Source: Clarireedia homoeocarpa
Taxonomy: Eukaryota > Ascomycota > Leotiomycetes > Helotiales > Rutstroemiaceae
Assembly: GCA_001465935.1 (NCBI GenBank)
Contig: LNKV01000043.1
Coordinates: 304,298 to 368,297, forward strand
Direction: 5' to 3'
Length of the DNA stretch: 64,000 bases
Both the position numbers and the translations under genes were made by a program. This document shows, piece by piece, positions 12,801 through 23,818 of this stretch. Position 1 is the stretch's first letter; every line of letters starts with the position of its first letter. Below the pieces are notes generated by a model, which was not told the origin of the DNA, did no database searches, and saw nothing but the letters and a program-made list of their open reading frames with translations.

Positions 12801-14591
12801 TCTTGCTTCATCTAGCAAAAATTCTGCTACATGAATAGGTGTAGAGTGGCAGTTGTCAATGCGGAACCCAGTAAAGTATTTGGCCATAAGACGGGTGTAC
12901 TTTGCCATGAAGTCCCACAGGTAAGGGCTATCTTCTCGAGATTTGCCATAACGCAATTTCACACAATCGCCCCATACAATGACCTCCCGGCGAAGGTAGG
13001 CTTTAGAATCAGGTCCAGCGTTGTCGACAAGTGCATTGGCAGCCCAAATCCACCCATTGTTGACTAGAGCAAGATCCTCTTCCTTGTGTTTCGCGGTCGT
13101 CGCATTTTTTGGCAATCTTGTAAAATAAGTCTCAATCAGCGGATTTTTATCATCAATGGGACCTAGCTGTGGTCCATGGTCATCAAGTCGGACATATTTG
13201 GTGCGGTTGAAGAGTTGGTCAAGAATTTCGGCTGCATCAGCATCGTATTCCTTGTAGTACGGGAGGTTGACTTCGTCCAGGATCTTGATCAAACTGCTGC
13301 GCGCTTCTCCTCGGTCCGCGCTGTTGGAAGTGTCCCCTTCAAATCGGCCAAACAAAGCGGTAAGCAATGCAGCTCCAACTTCGGGATCTACCTTTCTTCT
13401 GTACCTCTCCCCTAGTCTCTCTGTGTTTAGCATGCCTTTCTCTCGCAAAAAGACTGCTTGCTCAGATGCAGAAGCATTTTTAATAGCTTCCAAGCCACCT
13501 ACGTCGGAGCCACTAAATCCATCTTTTGGGAATCGGACTTTGTTCGCGACCCAGGCTTCAACCACTGCATCAGCATTCTTCTCCACATCGATGACATAGT
13601 ATTCCCAAAGTCGAAGCTCAGCAATGACTTTGACCTTAACGGCAGCCATTACCTTTATCAAATCATCGACGGAATTCAGAGTTGTAGGTAGACCGTTCTT
13701 GGCCATGTCTTTACTGAACTCGAGCAATTTGGTGTCCAATTCGAGCGCTGCTCGTAGCCATGGAGCCGTTGAAACGTTGTATCCGACTTCTGGATGCTCC
13801 TCGAGCCATGCACTGTTGTTCGCGGTATGGTTCCAAACAACATCCGTCAACCCCAAAAGCCCATGGTTGGTTTCCATACTTTTGACCAGCTTCTTGACAT
13901 CTGCCTCTCCATTGGGGAAGTTTACAGGATCCCATGCAAGCTGATTGTATATACTATATGGGGAGTTTGACTCTCCACGCTCCTGCAATGGAGTGAAATG
14001 AATCATGTTATATCCTCTGTCACTAATTCCTCGCAGGTGCTTCTCCCAATCTTCGGGATATTTGCCCATGAATTTCGAGATAATCGAAATGATTGAAAGA
14101 GCAGGCAGTGGCAGCTGTCTACCCTCCAACTTCAAAGTGGGTGCAACATCGATATAGTAGATTGGGGATTTTGTAGACTCGATTGGAGCGGTATTAGTGT
14201 CGGATAGTTCGGGGAGGGCTTTGTAGGTTGTGTAGAATGCGAATGCGCCAGCACTATGGATAGGAATAGAAATTTCGATTGTGCGATTGAAATCCGGTTC
14301 CAACCTGTCAAACACAATGAGCAATTGTTGTGATTACCATTCCCCAGTCAACGCCACTTACTTGAATTCACGGAATTGTTCTCTCTGAAATTCCTTCCCC
14401 TCTTCCGGAATATTTACCCAAAGGCTACCTTGTCTACATATCGACGAGGTGCCCTCAATAGCAAAACGAACGATTATGGGCGAGGTTCCCTTTGGAGTAA
14501 GATAGATGTAGCCACCGGGCACATCGGGACTTCCATCGTCCTTGAGAGGAAGCAGGTAAACCTCGTTCGAAACCATGGTCTTTGGCGCCAT
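9803..14591 (-). CDS. GDB1: Glycogen debranching enzyme (4-alpha-glucanotransferase / amylo-alpha-1,6-glucosidase)
   Basis: A cytosolic bifunctional enzyme of glycogen breakdown: it moves a maltotriosyl unit from a limit branch, then hydrolyses the remaining alpha-1,6 glucose. The protein has 1,558 aa, close to yeast Gdb1. Exons are 14591-14362, 14304-9945 and 9889-9803. The N-terminal half is GH13-like: DVVWNHT (about residue 230), GFRIDNCHS (about 556, nucleophile Asp), VVAELFTGS (about 586, acid/base Glu) and MDCTHDNE (about 680, third acidic residue). The C-terminal half is the GH133 glucosidase, with WGRDVFISARG, NLLSSGNLPRYNSRDS and HNCGTWMDKMG. It is divergent from glycerol-3-phosphate dehydrogenase, so carbon storage and osmolyte genes face each other. 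No defect is seen. Confidence 0.97.
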
Positions 14592-16100
14592 GGATTTTGG
14601 TTCTCACCAATGCTCTCGAGCCTAGAGTATATAGAACGAATTCTTGCACAATTCGGATTAAAACAACAAGAAAAGAAAGTCTTGAACTGAAGAAATGCAG
14701 AGGGGGGATATGAGAGAGGGAGAGGGATATTGGTGGGGGTAGATGATATGGTGTAAGAGGATGGAGGATGGAGGATGGAGGATGGAGATGGGAATGGGAA
14801 TGGAATCTGATATGGGGCGACGAGGGATAAGAAGTAAAAGTAGGAGAAAAGAATATCAGAACATCACTCGGGGGATGTTGTCCAAGGTAGGAGAATGACG
14901 AGGAAGTGAGCTGGTGCATGAAACTTTGCTAGGTGTTAAAGTGTTAGTTGTTAGATGGGTAGGAGCTGCCCACTGGTAGGTGGGAAGCGGGGCACACCAC
15001 TTTTTCCCTCGTCCTGCGCCCAGAACGAGACGAGCGACACTCCGGATTGAAGTGGCCTGCTCGAGTGGTGCGAACTGGCGATATGCGGGAGACTTAGCCT
15101 CATGGATATCATTGGTCTGTTGAGGGGTCTGTTGAGAGGTTGGTTGGCGGCCAGGTTGGACAGAAAGTACGTCATTCGAATGAAAAAAAAGTGCAGAAGT
15201 CAGGTACCTAAGCGCCAATGATTGCTTCCCGGGGATGGGAGGATGGATTTCGAAGAACTGGCGCTTTCATTCTATCTACCGACGGGCCCAGAAGGCATGC
15301 TGGCATTCATTTGATATACAACAAGAACGGTTGTGAGTCCTATCTAGAGAACACATATGGCGCGCCGCAGCAATCGACGATGAAGTGCGGATGCGGGGTG
15401 CGAGGTGCGAGGTGCGAGGTGCGAGGTGCGCCGTGCGTATAGCTAAGGCCTGCTCCGTATGTGAGATGAACTTCTCAAACTCCCATCTTTTGTCAGGTCG
15501 GGGGCCCCTCGCAATCCATTTCTTTCTCGTGATGAATATCATACACGACAACTATTCTTCCTTGGGACAACAGCGTCGGCAGAAAGAAGCTGTTCTGCCA
15601 TCCGTACCGGTACCTTGGGAAGAGGCGCTCATTGCTGTCTTCACATGCAAACCAAATTGTCACTCGTGATAATTCCGTGTCAAATTCCCATAGCGAGTGC
15701 TCACTGCTCCTGCTCACAGAGTTGTCAAGCCTGCCCCACTGCCCACTGAAACAATCGAACAGCTGCCCCTCACCCCTCTATTACTGCTAACACCATTTTC
15801 GTAGGCGGTCACTGACATCCCTGTTCTGAACTGACCGATCACTTGTCGTAACAATATTTTGTCTCACACGTAAGGCAAGTTAGACACAGATAGGAAGTTA
15901 CATCATTAACAACGAGGGAATTAAGGAGTACCTGCCATTCCTCGTGTCGTCGCGTGCTCTTTACAAATAACTCTAGGTCTACCATTATCGCAGCCAGCCG
16001 CCATATTCACACGCCGTCTATATTCAGAGCAGCAACGCATCAAACTACAAGCCGACTTACTCAAACCACACGTTACCTCAACAGATTTCAGATAAGCAAA
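14592..16100. promoter_or_regulatory. 1.5-kb divergent promoter between glycogen debranching and glycerol-3-phosphate dehydrogenase genes
   Basis: No gene is supported here. The part near 14600-14930 is purine-rich on the plus strand (repeated GGATGGA near 14758-14790), as expected of a pyrimidine-rich leader of the minus-strand gene. CCCCT, the stress response element in reverse, occurs at 15505-15509, 15766-15770 and 15773-15777; the latter two are about 325-335 bp before the dehydrogenase ATG. A short (GTGCGAG)n array lies near 15400. Confidence 0.5.
15398..15430. repeat. Heptamer tandem repeat (GTGCGAG)n
   Basis: Four complete GTGCGAG units and a partial fifth, in the divergent promoter region upstream of the glycerol-3-phosphate dehydrogenase gene. 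Confidence 0.85.
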
Positions 16101-17466
16101 ATGGCTTCTCTGGGTGTATTCAGCAAAAAGCATAAGGTGACGGTTGTTGGATCAGGCAACTGGTTTGTTTCCTCCTCTAAGCATATTTCCTACTTACGTT
16201 TGTGGTGAAGGGGTTCCACGATTGCAAAAATCGTCGCCGAGAACACGAAAGAGCACTCCAATGTATTTGAGGAAGAAGTCCAAATGTGGGTGTACGAGGA
16301 GGAGGTCTCCATACCAAAGGACTCGAAACACTACGATGCCTCGAATGATGCACCGCAAAAGCTCACGTCGATCATCAACAAGTACCACGAAAACGTCAAA
16401 TATCTACCGAATGTCAAACTCCCAAGCAATCTGCTTGCCAATCCTTCGCTAGAAGATGCGGTGTCGAACTCAACAATCCTCATCTTCAACTTACCTCATC
16501 AGTTTATCGGGCGCATTTCAAAACAACTGGAAGGACACATCCTGCCGTATGCTCGTGGAATCTCTTGCATCAAGGGCGTCAATGTGACCGCGTCAGAGAT
16601 CAGTCTCTTCAGCGAGTGGATCGGTGAAGGATTGGGAATTTATTGCGGCGCCCTTTCTGGTGCTAATATCGCCAACGAGATCGCCAACGAGAAATGGTGT
16701 GAAACAACAATCGCCTATGATCCCCCTCCTATGGACTCGCGTGCCCCCACTCCAACAGGACCTTCGCCGTCAAGCTCTCAAATCAACTTAACCATTACAC
16801 CCGCAGATCAGCAGCATAGGAATGTAAAAGGAAAGCTCAGCAAAGTGAATCTGAAGCCTGTACCGTCAGATTACCCTCCCCTGGATCATGCTCTCTTCAA
16901 GACCTTATTCTATCGTCCTTATTTCCATGTCCGAATGGTTTCTGATGTAGCAGGCGTTTCTCTCGGCGGAGCACTCAAGAACATCGTCGCACTTGCTGCA
17001 GGATTTGTCGAGGGTCGTGGCTGGGGAGACAATGCAAAAGCTGCCATTATGCGGGTGGGTCTTCTGGAGATGGTAAAATTTGGCAAGAAATTCTTCAGCG
17101 AAACAGTCCATACGGGTACTTTCACTGAGGAGAGTGCTGGTGTTGCCGATCTCATTACCAGTTGCAGTGGTGGAAGAAATTTCAGATGTGCTAAATTGTC
17201 GGTTGAAAGAGGAGTTACAGTTGACGAGGTCGAGAGTACCGAGTTGAATGGACAAAAGTTACAAGGTACCACTACTGCGAAGGAGGTTAACGAGTTCCTG
17301 AAGTCCAGAGGCAAAGAGGCAGATTACCCTTTGTTCACAGCTGTCATTGGTAAGTCTCTACATTCCTTGGGCCTGAAAATGCCGTTTACTAACTGAGATA
17401 GATATCCTTGAAGGAAGGAATAAGGTCGACGATATTCCGGAGTTACTGGCTCGTGCGGATGACTGA
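16101..17466 (+). CDS. gpd1: Glycerol-3-phosphate dehydrogenase (NAD+), cytosolic
   Basis: It reduces dihydroxyacetone phosphate to glycerol-3-phosphate, the committing step of glycerol synthesis in osmoregulation and redox balance. The protein has 421 aa; exons are 16101-16162, 16211-17349 and 17402-17466. The dinucleotide motif VVGSGNWGSTIAK is split by intron 1, which uses an uncommon GTTTGT donor; the reading frame demands this junction. The catalytic region SLGGALKNIVALAAGF and the substrate-binding SGGRN are intact. A Pro/Ser/Thr-rich insertion of about 50 residues (from PPPMDSRAPTP to VPSDYPP) separates the coenzyme and catalytic lobes and is absent from yeast Gpd1. STRE-like CCCCT motifs upstream would fit stress control, but that is inference. 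Confidence 0.96.
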
Positions 17467-17979
17467 AACCATTGCTGTGGTGAGAAATAAGAATCTCAAG
17501 ACTAGACAGGCAATAGAAAGACGCAAGTCCGCGGAGACATACAAAACAGGCATCAATTCTGACCCATTTCTCACATCATCGCCTCATGGATGTACATATT
17601 GTGATATTGAACATGATCGTAACAATGCATGCTGGTGGTCATTACATTGGCATTCTAGGTTCAGCCAACCACAACTATCGCAAAAGCTCGGGGGCCGCGC
17701 TCGGGGCCCGCGGAAGTTCAATGACATCGCTAAAATTTCTACCCCGCGCGCGCCTGTCACATTTCCGCTACAATCTCACAACCCAGCACATACGACAATA
17801 TAAATATTGTGCTCAACCTCGAAATTCTCTACAGGACAGAACGAATTATCCATTATTCTAATTAATATTTTAGAGTAAAGCCATGTCTGTGAGTATTCAC
17901 TCTCTCTTTTTAAAGGCCCTAGGAAATTCAATTGAACAAGTCTGACTCACCTTCCAGTCCTTTTACATAGAAAATCAGA
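17467..17979. promoter_or_regulatory. Promoter and probable leader intron of the DAHP synthase gene
   Basis: It holds a short GC-rich block near 17688-17712 and a TGACTCA general-control site. ATGTCT followed by the donor GTGAGT at 17889 and the acceptor ACATAG ending near 17969 could be a leader intron. Splicing it would join ATGTCT in frame to the main coding region and add a few residues to the N-terminus. Confidence 0.5.
17943..17949. promoter_or_regulatory. TGACTCA, Gcn4/CpcA-type general amino-acid control site
   Basis: An exact match to the bZIP site of Gcn4 (CpcA/CPC1 in filamentous fungi), 31 bp before the DAHP synthase ATG. Yeast ARO3 is Gcn4-controlled. It lies inside the possible leader intron, which weakens the case. 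The same heptamer also occurs at 9616-9622, where it probably has no role. Confidence 0.4.
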
Positions 17980-19186
17980 ATGTCGGAAACAAAAACAGCA
18001 CAGAAGATTGGCGCAGTAAATACCCTTCAATGCTCCTTCCGCAACCTGCGAGCGACTAATCTTTCTCTAGTTCGAGGATACAATCCCTTGACGCCACCCG
18101 ACTTGCTCCAGCACGAAATTCCTCAAACCGCTGCATCGACAGAGACTGTTCTTGCGGGTCGCAATGAGGCAGCCGACGTTGTCACCGGTGCAGACAAGAA
18201 CAAAAGATTGCTAGTGGTAATCGGGCCATGTTCGATCCACGATCCTTCCGCCGCCCTTGAATATTGCGACAAGCTCCTCGTCCTGAAGAACAAATACAAG
18301 GATGATCTCCTAATTGTCATGCGATCCTACCTTGAGAAGCCAAGAACTACAGTAGGGTGGAAAGGGCTCATTAATGACCCTGATATCGACAATAGCTTCA
18401 AGATTAATAAGGGATTGCGCACGAGCAGACAGTTGTTTGTCGACTTGACCTCTAAGGGAATGCCAATCGCCAGTGAAATGCTGGACACAATCTCACCACA
18501 ATTCTTGGCAGATCTTTTGAGTGTGGGAGCTATTGGAGCTAGGACGACTGAGAGTCAGTTGCACAGAGAATTGGCTAGTGGACTCAGTTTCCCGGTTGGG
18601 TTCAAGAACGGCACTGATGGCAGTTTGAGCGTTGCCATTGATGCGATTGGCGCGGTGCAACACCCTCATCACTTCCTCTCAGTCACCAAACCAGGTGTGG
18701 CGGCCATTGTCGGAACATGTGGTAATGAGGATTGCTTCGTCATTCTTCGAGGTGGTACCAAAGGCACCAACTATGATGCAGAGAGCATCCAGGAAGCCAA
18801 GGCTCAGTTACAAAAGAGTGGTGTTAGGCAGAGATTGATGGTGGACTGCAGTCACGGAAATTCGTTGAAGAACCACAAGAACCAGCCTAAAGTTGCTGCG
18901 GTATTGGCAGAGCAGATTGCCGGGGGCGAGGAGGCCATTATGGGTGTCATGATCGAGAGTAACATCAACGAGGGTAAGTCTGTCTGATGTGTAAATAAGT
19001 ATGTATGCTAACCTAGATCCAGGCGCACAAAAGGTCCCAAAGGAAGGAAAGGCTGGTCTCAAGTATGGTGTAAGTATCACCGATGCTTGCATCGGATGGG
19101 AAGACACGGAATCAGTCCTTGAGGTCCTAGCCAAAGCTGTCCAGCAACGAAGAGAACTCAAGAACGGTGCAAATGGACACTCTTAA
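17980..19186 (+). CDS. aro3: 3-deoxy-D-arabino-heptulosonate-7-phosphate synthase (Aro3-like)
   Basis: The first enzyme of the shikimate pathway; it condenses phosphoenolpyruvate and erythrose-4-phosphate. The protein has 385 aa; exons are 17980-18973 and 19023-19186. Type I signatures are intact: VIGPCSIHDP, MRSYLEKPRTTVGWKG, GAIGARTTESQLHREL, FVILRGGTKGTNYD, VDCSHGNS, and GLKYGVSITDACIGW in exon 2. Residues such as LTPPDLLQHEIP, LSVTKPGVAAIVGT and DCSHGNS follow yeast Aro3 (phenylalanine-inhibited) more than Aro4 (tyrosine-inhibited), so feedback by phenylalanine is likely; this is from memory of the two paralogues. An alternative start at 17883 with a leader intron would extend the N-terminus slightly. 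Confidence 0.95.
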
Positions 19187-20099
19187 ATAAAATAAAAACA
19201 AATTTTTGTCATGAAGCGAGGATATTTGGGATTTGGGATGGTCAATAGAAGCATATTCATCCCAGGCTGTATAGCAGGGAGTTAGGATTTAAAAAGTTGT
19301 CTGCATAGTTGGTTTTTACGAATGGGTGGATAGCAAATTCTATATGTGAATTGAATCTACTATGTAATTAAAGGAAGACTGGGTCACCTCCATTTACCAT
19401 CTTTGATTAGTCTATTACAATTTACTGTAACATAACTTAGTATATCTGATTCTGCACTTACTGTACTGAAGAAACGCTAGCGGACACATAATTCGCTGAG
19501 CAAATTGACTGATACAGATCTTAATACGCCCTAGTAGGCCTGTCAAAGACATAAACAGTCTATTACAGAGAATCTATAGCCTGCCCCAAGAAAGCGCTGC
19601 AATAGGGATATACCAGCTTCAACTTCTTCACGTTCTCTAGCACCTGCACCGGTACTTTCTCTATCCGACTTCCCACTTGCTTTTCGATCTCAGAACTCTT
19701 TTTTGCTTTCTTACGATCTAAAGCTATTCAATCTTATATACAAGTTCTACAAAGTAATCTATTAAGGAGAATCCGATTCTCTGAACCTGAATAGGAGAAT
19801 GTTCAGGTCCTTGTTGCATCAAATGATGAGTTCATCGCAGCTAAATCCAACCAAAAACACACTAAGTTTCATTGTGGACAATGCCGAGAAATAATCGTCT
19901 AGAGCACCATCGACCAATGATATGTCAAGTAGTTGTAGTGGTGTAAGCGTTTGCCTAAGGCACTAAAGTAGCTTCTTTTTCGTATCATTTTCGAACTATA
20001 GTCGCTGTTGCTCGCAACCCTAATCTTGCAATCTATCAATCAATTGAGCTGTTGACTCTACTTCTTGTGATCTCCAGCTCAAGACATATTCTAATAAAT
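19187..20099. other. AT-rich intergenic tract
   Basis: It holds the 3' flank of the DAHP synthase gene and the promoter of cytochrome c1. No open frame with recognisable content and no repeat of note. Confidence 0.6.
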
Positions 20100-21343
20100 A
20101 TGTTGGCCAGATCATGCCTGCGCTCAACGCGCGCTGTCGGAGGAGTCCGGAATAACGCAGTCAACACTACAAAGGTACGATAAGTCTTCATTCTCAAGCC
20201 ATGGAGTAGATCTACTGTCTCTCGGTTCATGGTACTACGGCTGTGGGCTATTTACGGGCAGGATGCTAAAATATTATGATATAGCGTGCCGCATCTTCCT
20301 CGACTTCCTCCGAAATTCCCACTCCCTTCCGTCTGAATGTGGCCGCAACTGCCGCAACCGCAGTCGCAGCTGGTTCCCTCGCCTGGTATTACCATCTTTA
20401 TGGCCAGCCATTACATGCTATGACGCCAGCTGAAGAAGGGTGAGTGCTTGCCGTTCATGTGGAGGGAGACATTGTCGAGGACAAACGTCCATACAACTAA
20501 GCAGAAGGTTGGAGCGGGGAGATGGAAAGTACATCATACTGACTTAGCACCAGTCTCCACCCAACACAATACCCTTGGGTTCATCAGCAATATGTAAAGA
20601 CTTTCGACCATCAAGCGTAAGTTTTGCAACACCCAATATAATAATAGCAATTAACAATCAGTAGACTCCGAAGAGGTTTCCAAGTTTACCGCGAAGTTTG
20701 CGCATCCTGCCATTCTTTAAGCCGAATTCCATACCGAGCTTTGGTCGGTGTTACGCACACAGTCGATGAAGCTAAGGCAATGGCCGAGGAAAACGAATAT
20801 GACAGTGAGCCAAACGACGAGGGTGAAATCGAGAAGCGACCTGGAAAGCTTTCCGATTATCTTCCTTCTCCATACAAGAACGACGAAGCTGCTCGTGCTG
20901 CAAACAACGGAGCCTTACCTCCGGATCTCAGTTTGATCGTCAAGGCCAGACACGGTGGATGCAACTACATTTTCAGCTTGTTGACTGGTTACCCAGAGGA
21001 GCCACCACCAGGAGTTAAGCTTGCAGACGGTCTCAACTTCAACCCATATTTCCCCGGTACCGGTATTGCCATGGCTCGTGTTCTTTACAACGAGTTGGTC
21101 GAATATGAAGATGGCACCCCAGCTACAACATCTCAGATGGCCAAAGACGTTGTTGAATTCTTGAACTGGGCGGCTGAGCCTGAAATGGATCAAAGAAAGA
21201 AGATGGGTATGAAGGTTTTAGTCATTGGAACAGCATTGTTTGCTATAAGTGTCTGGGTCAAGCGTTACAAGTGGACCCCGATCAAGACAAGGAAGATTGT
21301 CTACAACCCACCAGTGGGCGCTGGAACTGCTTCTAAACACTAG
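20100..21343 (+). CDS. CYT1: Cytochrome c1, mitochondrial (complex III)
   Basis: The haem subunit of the ubiquinol-cytochrome c reductase in the inner mitochondrial membrane; it passes electrons from the Rieske protein to cytochrome c. The protein has 323 aa in four exons: 20100-20174, 20285-20439, 20554-20616 and 20665-21343. Exon 1 encodes a basic, Arg-rich matrix-targeting leader (MLARSCLRSTRAVGG), and exon 2 an Ala-rich hydrophobic sorting segment, as expected for a bipartite presequence. The haem motif CASCH is at residues 110-114, and the axial ligand is probably Met234 in GIAMARVLYNEL. A single C-terminal helix (VLVIGTALFAISVWV) is followed by the basic KRYKWTPIKTRKI matrix-side tail. 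Introns flank the short exon 3, which encodes the LHPTQYPWVHQQY region. Confidence 0.96.
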
Positions 21344-21900
21344 ATTCTGTTTTTCTTTTGTGTGTCGGGGGTGTGAGGGGTAGGAAATAAATGTGCTACT
21401 AGTTTTATCTTACTGCGCGAAGTGTATAAAGAGGAAGTGCGGATGGTAGATAAAAGCTTCAGTATGGGAGCTTCTCCCAGCAGTGGTAGCGAAAATTTAG
21501 ATGTGTGCCAATATTCATTTGAAAGCCTTAGAACTGTTCCTATCGAAGTGATCATTGAATCAGCAAATAGCCCCTCCATCGAAAGTTATATAATTATGCC
21601 TGACAAATCTGGGTGCCTACTGTGCATACAGTACTGTAATAGCGTCCACGGTGGGACCTCGAGCTCGAAATTTGTGCGGAAGGAAAAAAAATGTTCCTCG
21701 GTAAAAGTTTCCCCGGATTTCATGTCGACTTTGAGGAACTTTTTTTTTTTCCCTTGCTACATGCAAACATTGTAAGATTTACAAGCACTCGATTGCTCTC
21801 AAGCCTCAAAAAGCTAATATAGCTCGTGCTTGGGGAAGTCAATTTCTCATTAAGTTTCGAAACAAGGAGGACTGGTCTTCAGAAATAGTTCTAAAACATA
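21344..21900. other. Intergenic tract
   Basis: 3' flank of cytochrome c1 and promoter of the next plus-strand gene. A 12-base T run lies near 21740. No gene seen. Confidence 0.6.
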
Positions 21901-23818
21901 ATGGGGGACATTGATTCGCAAAGTGCCGCTGATGCTGTTGATGCTGCAGTGCTGGATACAGGAAAGGAAATAATGAACTCAACCCAAGGAAGCGCAGTTG
22001 GCGAGGTAGTAATGAAAGATGGTGAAGGGGATATCTTTTCGACAGCAAGAACATCTCTTGTAGAGGTATGTAAACACTAACGTAAACTTATGGCCTTTCC
22101 CGGGAGTTGACACACCTAACAAGAGTCCCCAAAAGCCCAATGCACAACCCACTCCAATCAATGGCGACAAAAAGCGCAAACGCGTGTCCAAAGCTGAGCG
22201 CGAAGCCAAGCGTCTTAGGAAAGAAGAAAGGAAAGGCCCGGCAGATGAAAGAGTTGCCAAATTCCAAGAAAAGCAGCGAAATGCACAAGAAGCGCGCGAG
22301 GAACGAAAACGCAAATTAGAAGAGGAGCTGCAGGCGAAGAGGGCGGAGAAGGCAAAGGCGCTTGAGGAGAATAGGGCGGCGATAGAGGCGGCGAAGCTGG
22401 CGAAGCAGAGGGAGAGAGATGCGTTGAGGATTGCGCAGTTGGAGAAAATGGTTGCGAGGGAGAAGGTGTTGAGGAGAAAGGCGGAGATTGCGAGATTGGG
22501 GGCGGGTAAGGGGGGTAAGACGGAGGGGACGAGTAGGAGGAAGGAGGCCAAGAAGGGACCGGCGAAGTCGACGTATTTTAAGAAGGGGAAGAAGGGAGGG
22601 GAGAAGAAGAAGGTTGTGAAAAAAGAAGAAGCTGCTGAGGGCCAGGTGGATGGACAAGGGCTAGCACAGCAAGACGACGCAGTGTGGGAAACAACAGAAG
22701 CAAATATCAAGGATGAAGCTGAGGATCAAGAGTCCGCTGAGCCAGAATCTGTTGGGTCAAAACCCCCCGAGCCGGAACCCGCTGAGCCAGAGTCCGTGGA
22801 GTCAGAGTCCGCTGAGCCTAAACTCACTGAGCCTGAACTCGCTGAAGCAGAAGCCTTAGGCCTAGAATCCGCCGATCCAGAAGTCAATGATCTAGAAGTC
22901 GACGAGCAGCCAACATCTCAACAAGACCCTTCGGAGCAAGAACCAGCTGGCCAAGAGCCTCCTGACCAAACCTCCGTTGATGACGTAACTACTGCTGACC
23001 AAGTGGATGTTGAGATGGGAGTCGCAGAGGAGGCGGACTCTTTAGAAGAAGATACCCCGGCAGAGGACCCTGTCCCAACTGAAGACCAGACAGACCCAAT
23101 GACGCAACGACGGCACAGTTCAAAAAAGTCGAGGCTACCGGATGAACTTGAAGCTAAGATCACACGCGCTCGGGAATCCTTGGCTCAAGCAGAATTGGCA
23201 CAAAATAATATGACTGGTTCAAATGCTGAGGTGGAGGCGTCAACTGCTGAGGAAACCACGAAGCAGCCAGAGGAATTGGCTGAGGTGACTGCAGATTTGC
23301 CGGAAGAAGCTGGCACTGAAGTTACTCCGGATCAAGCAGAGGCCGAGGAAATGGATGTAGACACCCCAGTAGAGGCTTCCGAAAGTACTGATGTTGATAA
23401 TAAGGAAATTGTGGCATCTGCAGCTCAAAGCCTCACAGAGGCTCTTGAGAAGGATACACAAACCTCTACGGGTCAGGAGGAGCCTGGTGCAAGCGCAAAA
23501 AAGCCAACTAGAAAAAGAAAAAGAAACAACAACCGCTTGAGCACAGAGGAGCAGACGCCTACGAAGACTCTTAACGAAGCCCAAGCGACCACGGCATCAC
23601 CAGCACAACTACGAACGAGAGGTGCGAAAAGAGCAAAACTTTCCGCTCAGGCCCAGGAATCAAGCGCACCGGAACCTTTAGCGCAATTAGGAGATGCCAA
23701 TGCCACGGAAACAAAGCCAGCCAGGAAGCCAAGAGGCAAAGCTAGCACTGCTGTATCCAAATCTACAACTGATACTCCAGCAAGGAACACCAGAAGAGCA
23801 AAAGCTCACCACTTGTAG
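21901..23818 (+). CDS. Long charged N-terminal region of the MBD4-type glycosylase gene (frame ends at a premature stop)
   Basis: Exons are 21901-22065 (55 codons) and 22124-23818; the 58-nt intron has CTAAC before its acceptor. The product is low-complexity: a Lys/Arg/Glu coiled-coil-like stretch (RKEERKGPADERVAKFQEK), a basic patch (GPAKSTYFKKGKKGGEKKK), then degenerate Pro/Glu repeats (AEPESV, EPEPAEPESVESESAEP) and a basic tail. No catalytic domain is present. The stop at 23816 follows TRRAKAHHL. The overlapping next frame is open from 23773 but has no ATG before the glycosylase domain, and both halves share an AKS-x-YF motif (AKSTYF and AKSPYF). I therefore read the two as one gene broken by a missing base in the AAAA run at 23800-23803. 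If the stop is real, this is an orphan basic/acidic nuclear-type protein. Confidence 0.6.

Noticed and set aside
23619..23800. Intron joining the two frames of the glycosylase gene
   Set aside because: Possible donors (GTGCGA near 23622, GTATCC near 23753) are weak, the second would leave an intron of under 30 nt, and either would remove otherwise well-formed sequence; a one-base deletion is simpler.
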